This document shows, in pieces, positions 31,020 to 41,542 of a DNA stretch of 64,000 nucleotides. A program made the translations under genes and the position numbers. Location: positions 1,044,001 to 1,108,000 of the forward strand of contig JAZGTN010000086.1 of assembly GCA_037783415.1 (NCBI GenBank), in the 5' to 3' direction. This DNA comes from Leptasterias polaris. Taxonomy: Eukaryota; Echinodermata; Asteroidea; Forcipulatida; Asteriidae. The notes below the pieces were generated by a model. The model was not told where the DNA came from and searched no databases. It saw only the letters and a program-made list of their open reading frames with translations. Position 1 is the first letter of the stretch. The number at the start of each line of letters is the position of its first letter.

Positions 31020-31762
31020 AATAGACTGCAAGTCTCGCGCGTATCGGAGCGAGAAAACACGTCAAGCGTAGAACATATTTTTTCTGAAATCAATTCATTG
31101 TTTTTAAATTAGATCTATGAAAAAATCTGACCAACAAAAATAATCATTACAATTTGTATAAAATGAGTTTTAGCTTTCATAATAAACAAACAATTCATTT
31201 GTTAGTTTTTGTTGAAACAAACTAAAAACTCTGGGACAAGGATGCTTATTTGATCTTAACTGTTTTGGAACCCCTTTTGTAAATCCACGCCTGAGTACGT
31301 GCAACCACTAAAGGTTTAAGGTTTAAACGCAGACGCGCGATGATCGCACGGGCGTAGAATTAACGCGTGACGCAGTTTAAAGAGGACGCTGACGCCTCAA
31401 CAACCATAGACTGCAATGAAAAGGCTTAGCGTCTGACAATTACAGCGTCTGGTGATTATCATCGCGCGACCAAAACAAATTTGGTGATCGGAGGTGGGCA
31501 CAAATTCTTAATTTTTTGCAAGTAACCGGAAGCTGAGGTCAATTTTAATTCTTAGGTTTTCTTCATTGTGTTGTTGATTTTACTTTCATATTTGGTATAA
31601 CTTAGTATTACATTCCCAACAACATATGTAATTTTCATGGTCATAAAGTACGTTAAACTAAAATAATAGACGAAACAAAATCTTGCCAACGTAAAACTCC
31701 ATATGGTTGGGACCACAATGGTCCCGGAAGTTCGATTACGCGCGAGACTTGCACAGTCTATT
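31020..31762. mobile_element. TIR element, ~743 bp
   Basis: Ends AATAGACTGCAAGTCTCGCG and CGCGAGACTTGCACAGTCTA(TT) are inverted with a 2-base gap. No transposase. No clear target duplication. Confidence 0.55.
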
Positions 31763-32269
31763 GGAGGTAAGATTTGAGTTATGAAGCTTTGAAAATTTTC
31801 CGCCCCAGAAACGGGCCCTAATATTTAGGACTCTGTATCTGTGTACAGCACAGAGGAAGAGTCCTATGTAGGGCTAACCGGCATACAGCCTAGGCCTACA
31901 TGCCGGAGACACCAAAAAGTCATGCTACACACAACGCTGGTCCACATAACCCAATACATGAACAGTTGGTTATCGCTACCAGCGTAGCGCGCAGCATACC
32001 ATTGATAAATTACGGCGGCGGCCATATTGTTACCGGAAGGCGATGATTCTGAATAACGGTGAGAAGTTGAGAACTTATCATTTTTTGCAACTTTTTTTTG
32101 CGGAGCGGATTTTCTGGATCCGCGCCGAGCTCACACTGTGAGAACAAAGAACACGTATAGAGCCTAATTTTGGCGGGATCCGGTTTCAAAAGAGAACTGC
32201 AGGTGCATAAACGTGAAGAGCAAAAAGTTCCGAATTGTCACTCTATATGAGGTTCGTGGAGACGATAGC

Positions 32270-34520
32270 GGATCGAACACCGGCGGCGGAACCGGGGGGG
32301 GGGGGGGGGGGGGGCAAGGGGGGCAGTTGCCCCCCACTTTTGAAAAGGTAGTCATTTTGCCCCCCCACTTTATATCGAGCTATTGAAACCAAATTAGGGT
32401 TCACTGACAGCCCCGTTTGTAATATTATACACACCTTTAAGTTTCTCAAAATAATCTGATTCATATAGGCCTAACAAAAAACAGCAATTAACGCCAAACG
32501 TAGGCGAGTTGCCATCCCCGGACAATAGATTAGTAATGGCCCACGATGCACATTTCACCAGTCCTGCAGTGCGAGTCACAGCTGGTCGAGTGTACTGCAT
32601 GGCCGGGCCATAACCAGCACATACGAGACTTGTAGCGATCGGGTGTAAAAATCGGCTGACTTTATAGCGGGCTGGGTCCGGAATCCTGGCTGCGCCACAA
32701 CGTGTTTCCGTGCGTTATTCCCACTAGAAGCCGTCAGCCGCAATTACAGCCTTAGCCGCAATTTGATGCATACTCTCTGAGCCCGATCTCACACACGACT
32801 TCCTACCCCGGAATACAAATTTTACATTTAAATCAATTTTTGACCGTCAAGTTTTGTCCAAATTACGGGCAATGCATCTTTAACTTCTTCCTTTGCCATT
32901 CGTAATTTTTTCCCCCTGCCAAATTACTCTTTTATACGGGAGATTCGATAACGCGAGGTGCGAGGTGACAGATATTGAACACCATACTTTTATGATAACT
33001 CACTTGTAATTGTTTAAATTTGCAAGTCAATAACATATTAAGCATTTGAAACCAACGGGCTAATTTGTCCATGATAAAATATATCTCACGTCGTTCCGGC
33101 ATTCAATGATTTTCCCCCTTATGGATTGCCTGTGTAGTACTACACTTGAATTTGAGAAACGCCGGATAGTAATGTTTTTTTACCTGCGATGTTTTTAATG
33201 AATATGCATGAAACCAGATACCGACGAGATCCAAAATGAATATCATCACGCGTTGCTTCTTTTCCACATTTTCCATATTAGTCGGCTATGTTCAGGGATT
33301 AAAAAGGTCTGCAATCCTCTACCTTTCCAAATTACACACCACATTTATGCCCTGGTTAAACTTATAATTTCATTTTTTTACAGTAATCTGGTATAAATTA
33401 TTATTATGTGACACCACTTTCGCAAAACAAAGGTTTGTCTGTAGGATATGGGTTTGCCGCCCACTTATTCATGGAATTTGCCGCCCAGTGATGAAAAGTA
33501 GGTAGCACCGCCCATAATGTTCTTATCAACAACGTCCGCAGTATTATTATTTAAAACAAAAACCTTTGCTGACAATGTACCCGTTTTGTACACAATATTC
33601 TGGGGACTTCATGCGGGCATTATCAGCCTAACCCAGACGAGTGGCAATAAGTTCTAACAAGAGGGAGGAGCATCATTGAAAAATATTAAATACAATTAAA
33701 AGATTTATATGGATCAGAAGTGCTTAAAAAGTATGTCTTTTTTTCTAATGCATAAAGAGGCTTAATTTTTCACCCCCAAAACGCCAAAAGTTCAAACTCA
33801 AGGGGGATGTTCCCCCAGGACCCCCACCGGGGCTTCGCCCCTGGACCGTAAGGCCGGCCCCTGGACCCCACCCAACACATTGGTTTTAGCCCCCCCCCCC
33901 CCCCCCTCCCGGTTGAACACCGGCCCAAGTATTTGCTTAAACTTGAACTTTTTAGTTAAAGCTTCTCAACTAAATCAATCTATTTCTGATAATTCAGCAA
34001 AGAAGATTTCTTGTGCGCCCGTTTTGAAAAATGCTTGTCACCTTTCTAGAAAGAGTCTTGAGGTACAGTCGGGATTAACTCCAAAGATCATATGATTTAT
34101 CTGCGTAAAAAAAATTGGTTCAGATAAATCACGTGAACTTAGTTTTTTGAAAATGCTCGATAACGGCCAAATTTGACGGTTTCGTTTGCAAAATTTAGGG
34201 ATTGGTCTAATCTACTCCTGGAAGACCTCCAGAGTCATGTGTGGGTCTGTTTGTACCCCCAAAATTGCCCAACATACCCGGTGTGTGCCTATATACCTAT
34301 GTTGTGCAAATGGAAATAAAATACATGGGGAAAAAATTTGCCCCCCCACTTTTAAAAGTGTTCCGCCGCCGCTGGGATCGAACCTCATAGTTCTAGGAGT
34401 ACATGACCCCCACCACTGACAAACCCATTCTACCTGTGCCCCCCCACTTGGAAGCAATTCCCCACCCTGCCCCCCCCCCCCCCGCCTCACCACCGAAAAA
34501 TTCCTGGCTACGCCGCTGCT
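32270..34520. repeat. Repeat cluster with long G or C runs
   Basis: G22 near 32,290, C runs near 33,890 and 34,473, plus repeated GTTGCCCCCCACTTTTGAAA-like and CCTGGCTACGCCGCTG-like ends. 32,875-33,910 has a direct diverged copy at 55,080-55,945 (GGGAGATTCGATAACGCGAG; AACCAACGGGCTAATTTGTC). Frames across it are proline or glycine artefacts. Confidence 0.7.
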
Positions 34521-34666
34521 CATTATACGCATACTTTTGAATAATAGGGTAGCCAAAATGCCTTTAGCTTCACGGTGGTGTATTTTAACGTTTTCTGTAT
34601 ACCGTGAGTCATGCATTGTTGATAGATTCTAGGTCTGTCTTTATTATACAATCAGCAATCGAGAGG

Positions 34667-34690
34667 CGGGGGGGGGGGGGGGGGGGTGGG
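34667..34690. repeat. G20-class homopolymer run
   Basis: G run broken by one T at the 3' side; it sits at the left edge of the large duplicated block A. Confidence 0.9.
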
Positions 34691-34734
34691 AGGGGCGGGC
34701 GCTGTGATTGGGGCTGGTATATGTTAGGCATTTT

Positions 34735-37700
34735 TTGCATAGAGATGACCTGGACGTTTCTGTTGATTTCCTCATATGATGCAAGAGTATTATAACACTG
34801 AAGAATTGACAATGGTATATGTATGAGTAAAACCAAACATTATTATATCAAAACAACTGTAATACAAGAACAAACGGTTATTTGTTGTTATTTGTTTTGT
34901 CAAACTAAGCTTTAATCTTCAACAGTACTTATTTATAACACTAAAGCGGCTTTACATTAATTTATTTTAAATGTGAGGGTATTTTTGTAATGCCAATAAA
35001 TTATTTGAAAACTATGTGTCTAAATATAAACCTTTCATTTTATCAGAAATCACAATCGACGGTTCTTTAACAGTCAGTGACATGAATGACGCCACATTGG
35101 CAGTGGCTGGCTGGTGGTGGCACAGAGATACTTAATGCTTACGAAGTTGGTGTTTTAAGAGTGAAAATGTGCGTCAAACCTTCTGAAAGTGTCATGCTGA
35201 ATTACAAACAAAATGGTGGCCCTTGAGAAAGTCATACACCTGGGTCACCCCTAAGTAACCTGCTCTACAAGCAGGTATACTTGGGTCTGCCCCGGTGAGA
35301 AACAGCAATGACGTCAAAGCTTTTATAACTTACTTTATGTCAACCACATTTTACGTACCCAGTTTCTTGCTCACTGGTACACTGTGACTACTGTGAGGAA
35401 TTGATGTACACATGTACAGTATCAAGGCTTGCCCTTTACACTAGCATGGTGTACATTGTCTATTAAAAACTGCTACGGGCTATAGTATAAACGCCGCTTC
35501 TCTACTTGCACTATGGGTCAAAACTCTGCAACCTACTTGTAAAGTAATTCATTTCCTTTTCAGATGTGAATAATTAATTTGAAAAAATGTGTAATTTTAT
35601 TTGACCTTTAAAAATGGTTGCGATCGCTACCATTAATAACACATCAGAAAGACAATACATGTTTAAAATCTGGGCTACTAAAACTTCCTGTGGGATAGAA
35701 ATTGCCTGAATTAATGTCCTCACTCAAAACGGAAAGCTTTCACCAAAACTAAGACCATGCTTTCAGTTATAAAGTAGTCTCATTGTTTCTTAATACTCAT
35801 CCGGACAATAGTGCCTAGTGTGTGTTGGTCTAGTGGGATTCAATTCCTTAAATACGAAAGCCCAATCGTGCCACTGAAGTATATATTATCAGCGGGAACT
35901 AATCCGTTATAACGAATTAATAATCCGTTATAACGAATTAATAGTCCGTTATAACGAATTAATAATCCGTTATAACGAATTAGTAATCCGTTATAACGAA
36001 TTAATAATCCGTTAAAACGAATTAATAATCCGTTATAACGAACTAATAATTCGTTAAAACGAATTAGTAATCCGTTAAAACGAATTAACAATTGGCCCAC
36101 CTCCATGAACAGCCGAGTGCGAACTGATGATTTCGGATGCGGATAGCCGTTGACTACAACAACGATGAGTTATGGAACTTTTCGGCGTTCCTGCCATATA
36201 CGAAATCATCAATTCGGACTCGGCCGTTCAGTCGCACCGTGGAGGTGGGCCGATTGTTAATTCGTTTTAACGAATTAGTAATCCGTTTAAACGAATTAGT
36301 AATTCGTTATAACGAATTAACAATTGGCCCACCTCCATGATGCGACGTACTGTACGGCCGTGTCCGAATTGATGACTTCGGTAGTGGCTATGTGGATATG
36401 GCCGGAACAACGGTCGGGCACTGCCGCACAGTCACACCATGGAGGTGGGCCAATTGTTAATTGGTGCGACTGTGCGGCCGAGTCCGAATTGATGATTTCG
36501 GCAGTGGTTATAATATGGCAGGAACGCCGCATCCGAACTCGGGCGTACTTAGTACGTCGCACCATGGAGATAGGCCAATTGTTAATTCGTAATAACGAAT
36601 TAGTAATTCGTTTTAACGGATTATTAATTCGTTATAACGGATTTTTAATTCGTTATAACGGATTATTAATTCGTTATAACGGATTATTAATTCGTTATAA
36701 CGGATTATTAATTCGTTATAACGGATTATTAATTCGTTATAACGGATTATTAATTCGTTATAACGGATTATTAATTCGTTATAACGGATTAGTTCCCGCT
36801 GATAATATATACTTCAGTGGCACGATTGGGCTTTCGTACTTAAACCCTTTTCTTTCCACTGTAATGACAGGGAGCACCGGACACTTTTCAAGCACGTCCA
36901 AATAGGGGGAAACTTCTACCTGCTCATTTGTTAAGTGTGACTATCCTTCCTAAAAACCATCCAAACTTTTTAACTTATTCAAATGTATCCTTAATGTAAA
37001 ACAAATAAAAATACACATACATTCTATACATTTCATTTTTATGAACTAGAAATTACGATTACTAGCTAACATTGAAGTAAACAATTTTAAATATAATTTG
37101 TCTGCTCAGAACTATAACGTCAGCAGAGCAATTTGTATGAATTTCATAACATTGCTTTTGCATGATTTGAGCTCCTGGTAAATGGAGTGTATTGATTGAG
37201 AGTAGTCCCATGTTATTTGTTCAGAAAAATAAACCTTTTGTTTTCTAAATTTGTGTGTTGATTTTTTAAAACTGTTTTTACGAATTTCCATTAGTTGACC
37301 TTTTCATCAATTGAAAGCAAAGCTTTGAGCCGACAAATTATCTGTTTATGCAAATCAGCCGTTAATTTGTCTGACTGATGACTGATTATTAATAAATGTC
37401 ATTCATTATTTAAAAAGGGTTTAAAAGAAAGGTAAAATAAACAGTATAATTTATGTTATTCGAACGTACCCAATAAAAGTTCAAGAGATCAGTAGCAGTG
37501 ACTGAAACAAGTCAATACATTAAGTAGACTATTTTTATGCAAAGTGGGCTCAAATTTTGGCTGATTTGTTTTGTTTACAAATGTTCATTAATTATTATAT
37601 ATATATTTGTTGTTCATTTTGTGATTGGTTTTCTAATGAGACCTCAAGACAGAGTCGGCGGTGAAACAAAGCAAAATGGTACCACTTTTTCTGAAGGAGG

Positions 37701-37920
37701 GGTCGGAAATAAGAACCGTAGAAGTTTAAAGGGCGCCCCAAAAATAGTTAGTATTTTACAAGCTAAGATGCTCAAATAGTAACGCACAATTGTTGTTGCT
37801 TTTGTTTTTTTTCACATTCATCGCCTTGACCTTAGTAGGCAGGTAAGTGTAGACATAGAATAAGAGTACCCTATTTTTGCCATTAATTATTTTTATTTTT
37901 TTCATTTTTCTGCACATTGT
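34735..37920 (+). repeat. Duplicated block A, copy 1
   Basis: Matches 58,845-61,162 in inverted orientation over its whole length (for example CAATCGACGGTTCTTTAACA at about 35,051 and its complement near 60,833). About 870 bp longer than copy 2, mainly because of the TTAA element at 35,848-36,843. No gene recognised inside. Confidence 0.9.
35848..36843. mobile_element. TTAA-flanked nested-palindrome element with 21-bp arrays
   Basis: TTAA at 35,848-35,851 and 36,840-36,843. Terminal inverted repeats of ~70 bp (ATACGAAAGCCCAATCGTGC / GCACGATTGGGCTTTCGTAC). Just inside lie inverted arrays of a 21-bp unit (TTCGTTATAACGGATTATTAA), itself containing palindrome CGTTATAACG. The centre holds three related ~150-bp modules bordered by inverted GGAGGTGGGCCAATTGTTAA. 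Block A copy 2 has an exact empty site with one TTAA at 59,926-59,929. No coding capacity; LLIRYNG-repeat frames are artefacts. Probably mobilised in trans by a piggyBac-like transposase (inference). Confidence 0.88.
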
Positions 37921-38210
37921 TGTTCCAGAAGCAAAGTAACTTCTTAAACGAAAATACAACATTTTTATTTCTCATTTTAGACACACAATACAGCCGACCT
38001 GTGATGAATAACTTTAATCCAATTCAGCTTACGGTTTAGTTCGGGGATTTTCTGGACATTTACATGGGACTTGTTTTAGTTGCAGCAATCGAAACTAACT
38101 TGGATGGTAGACGTTTTGTCCGGAATTTTGTCTACGTTCATATACTCGGACTTAACTCAACTGCAGCAACCGAAACAAGGAAAGCTGGGTTAACGGGTCT
38201 TCAAATAATA
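37910..38210 (+). repeat. Duplicated block B, copy 1
   Basis: Direct match to 58,560-58,850 (ACTTCTTAAACGAAAATACA, GACATTTACATGGGACTTGT). Confidence 0.9.
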
Positions 38211-39930
38211 TTTCGTCGTTTAGAAATATTTACTTGGAAATTAATGCATGGAAATTGATGTATGGACTTTATAATATTTGAGATTTCAAATAATAATTCT
38301 AATCGTGTATTTCGTCTTTGAAGATAGTGAGGTTGCTAATTCCCCTTCAAACATTACGTACCATTTTTTAAACTGAAAGTAGTAGAGAAATAGTGGGTAC
38401 TAATATTGGTGAGACACTGTCATGTCTAAAATAATTGTGTTCGATCTTGTAGCGTTATACAGTGTTAAATTTGCATCAAGATTAAAGACATCTGATTGTG
38501 TTACGACATAAGTTCTGGCTTGGCAAACGTTGGGGTTCGAAACCCACCTGAGTGATATGCCTATGCGTTACGACTTGGGAAAGTACTTAGTATACAGTGC
38601 TTAATACACATCGGTGTATGAGTAAAATACAAAAGTAATACATAATCTTCTTTCCCATTTGTTAACATCTATTCTATCTTTGCGGTACCTGCTACAAAAT
38701 CATTGGTTTTGAACTGGCTCTAGCCAATGGGCTAGTTCGGTTGTCTAGATGGCAAGACATCTGCATGACAAAGGTCGAGGGTTCAATTCCTACCAGAGTG
38801 GTATGCATGTGTTTTTGTTTTCCTTTTCTTTTTTCATGGGACTCAGGAAAGTACTGAGTTTATAGTGCTGTTAATACATATAGGTGGATGGGGGAAAACA
38901 AACCGAAATAATTAAAAAGATAAATCTGAAAAACCTACAAAATCTTACTTCTGAGGAAAAAAAAAAAAAATCTTTAAGAAATAAAATAAAACGATACACT
39001 TTTTATGCAAATTTACATCAAAGGATGTACTGAAAGTGACATAATAAAGTGCACAATATTATCATATCAAGTTTATCAGAAACTGAGAGACATCTGCATG
39101 ACAAAGGTTTAAAATACTTAGAAATTTAAGATTCCGGAAAAGAAAAAATGAGAAACATCCTGAAAAAAATGCTAGCTTTAAGGAACAAAGTGTCACCGTA
39201 CGATACACTTTTTACTGCAAATTTACACCATCGACCGTACTGAAAATTATATAGAAAGAGCAAAAAACCAAAAACATATCAAATTGTCATAAAAAACTTA
39301 AAGAAATATTGCAAGGTAATTCTCTCTTCCGCTCGTTGATATCAATTTACAAAGTGGCAAGTGCAAGGTACTAAATTGCCCAAAATGTACAGTGCATCTT
39401 AAAACACGAAATAAACGTTTCTTACGAATATCAAATAAATGTTAAGCATTCTTGAGTCAGGTGTCGTATCTCCAGTAAAGCCTAAAACATGTCAGACGTT
39501 TGTTTGCCTCAAATCATTTAATGTTTAGGTCTCTTATCGAGCATATCAAAATGACGCTCAGATGACCTGCATGCACAAATACACAAACAAAGGTTAAAAT
39601 CCAATACAGTATTCCGCAAAGGTTCTGCAAAACCTTAAAAGAAATTCACATTGAATATTGTTTAACCTTTAGTCTGACAATCTTTGTTGTACCCTATAAG
39701 GTTGTTAATAGTGTTGTGCTTCAATATATGATTTTCAAATACACACCATAATAAGTTATGACATTTGACCAAAAGGTAAATCTAGTAAACACCAACAAAA
39801 ATGTGTATTTCAAAGACTTAAACATAGTCCCAAGTTGATTCAGTGGGTGAATAAAGTTGTAGGCCTATATAGTAGTGCGACACCAACAGGTAGTGCACGG
39901 TGCGGATACGCCGCTCCAAAGGCTCGTCTC
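38144..39930 (+). repeat. Duplicated block C, copy 1
   Basis: Direct match to 61,166-63,308. Contains family C SINE material (38,500-38,640 and 38,720-38,900). Has the unoccupied TTAA (39,178-39,181) where copy 2 carries a MITE. Confidence 0.9.
38500..38900 (+). mobile_element. tRNA-derived SINE family C, two copies
   Basis: B-box-like GGGGTTCGAAACCC at about 38,541 and GAGGGTTCAATTCCTACC at about 38,776; shared body GGAAAGTACT(G/T)AGT...TACAGTGCT. Duplicated with block C at 61,530-61,920. Confidence 0.6.
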
Positions 39931-41262
39931 AGTTCAGTTCAGTTCAGTTCAGTTCACTTTATTTCCATACTCAAAATGAATTACAATTTACTAATACACT
40001 GAAATATAATAAGGTAGTATGGGGGGGGAGCTCACAAGAAGCAAAGCTTATCGAGTGTGAGCTTCCTCAGTATAAAATATTAAGTCAGATTATAAAGTTA
40101 ACAAAATTAATTAATAATGCAAGTAAGAGTAATATGAGCCAGACTTTTATTATAAGTAAATAAAATAAAGTCAGCAAATCAATATAAACAATATAAACAA
40201 TATAAACAAACCAGAAGAGCAGGAATGGTCAGTATTAAGATAAAGTAAAGCAACTAATATGTTGAGCAGTAAGTAAGTTCAACAAACAAAGCAACGAAGC
40301 GAGTTAAGATAAGAAAATTAGGCAAATATGGCAAGAAGATTAGTTAACAATGCAAAGCTACAGTGGCAGGTAAGAACGGCCATTCATACAAAAATTTTAC
40401 TTATTAATTTAATTTTAATCGGCGTATTTATCAAGGAGGAAAGTTTTAAACTCTGTTTTAAATGCTGGTAACCTTTCTTGACTTTTCAAATTAGGAACAA
40501 GCGAATTCCATAGCTTTGGGCCTTCGAATGTGATACATTTCTTCCCAATATTTGTACGAATTGCTTGGAGATGGAAGTGATGGACCTGCCTGGTATAGTG
40601 GCTATGGAGGTGTTCATTTTTTATGAAGGGCGATTGTAAACACTTTGGAACATTATTTTTTGATAATTGAAACATAAATATGCCTAGTTGGTAGAGATAA
40701 ATATCATTCACTTTTAGTATTTCGTAATGTTTAAAGAGAGGGTCAGTGTGAGCTCGATAGTCTGAATGAGAAATAATGCGAATAACTCTTTTTTGAAGAA
40801 GTAGTATTCGAGAAACATATTGATTACAAGCATTACCCCACGCTAATATACCATAGTTAATGTAGGATAAAATCAAACTGTTGTACAACATGATACAAAT
40901 ATCATTCGGAAGTAAATGCTTCAGGCGATTAATCACACCAATATTTTTGGAAATTACTTTACATATGTAATCTATGTGTGTTTTCCATGAGAGTTTATTA
41001 TCTATAAAAATACCTAGAAACTTGGTAGAATTTGTTTCGTTAATCTTGAAGTTATCAATGCAGATTTCTTTCGGCAGTTTTTTTAGGGAATTGCTAAATA
41101 ACATGCACGAAGTTTTTCTTAGATTTAAGGAGAGTTTGTTTGCCCTTATCCAGTCATTTATTTTGTTTAACTCTGAATTGACAGTATCTACAAGAATGAG
41201 ACTATTTTTATGGCTATAAAATATATTGGAATCATCAGCGAAGAGAATGAATGATAAGTATC
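39931..41262 (-). mobile_element. 5'-truncated CR1/jockey-like LINE
   Basis: The - strand copy keeps only the RT palm end onward. Its 3' end is a (TTCAG)n microsatellite tail at 39,931-39,956. Block D/C copy 2 shows uninterrupted sequence here (63,308-63,320), giving the insertion limits. No clear target duplication, which is common for this type. Confidence 0.82.
40415..41262 (-). pseudogene. LINE reverse transcriptase C-terminal fragment (ORF intact)
   Basis: Open frame of ~280 LINE-derived codons starting near FILFADDSNIFYSHKN, the FADD catalytic box of the RT palm, then INDWIRANKLSLNLRKT, NSTKFLGIFIDNKLSWKTHI (thumb) and FEGPKLWNSLVP near the end. The endonuclease, the RT fingers and the first catalytic Asp are absent, so it cannot be active. 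The open frame extends to 41,341, but that part is flanking sequence. Confidence 0.85.
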
Positions 41263-41542
41263 GATGTGAATCGATGTGAATGGTCAAGTAATCCGCCATG
41301 CCCAACGTTCCAGCTAGAAACAATAAAAAGAAATGAAACAAAAATGCTGATTAAAAGCTTTAAGATTAACTGTGTTTCTGTCCTATTATTAAAAAAAAAT
41401 TATTTGTCGTCACTAGGTTTTTGTTATTGGATGTTTTTTCCTTCTTGTTTTTCTTTCTTACTGTCGTTTTTTGAAAATGTGTTGGACAATTTGAGAAACT
41501 CTGCTGTGACACGCGGTTATCGAACGTTTCGTGAAAGTTGCA
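41263..41542 (+). repeat. Duplicated block D, copy 1
   Basis: Direct match to about 63,318-63,584 (AAGTAATCCGCCATGCCCAA, GACACGCGGTTATCGAACGT). Confidence 0.9.

Noticed and set aside
35840..36905. LLIRYNG repeat proteins (88 and 193 codons)
   Set aside because: The 21-bp unit is open in both strands because of its palindromic make-up; no other coding signal.
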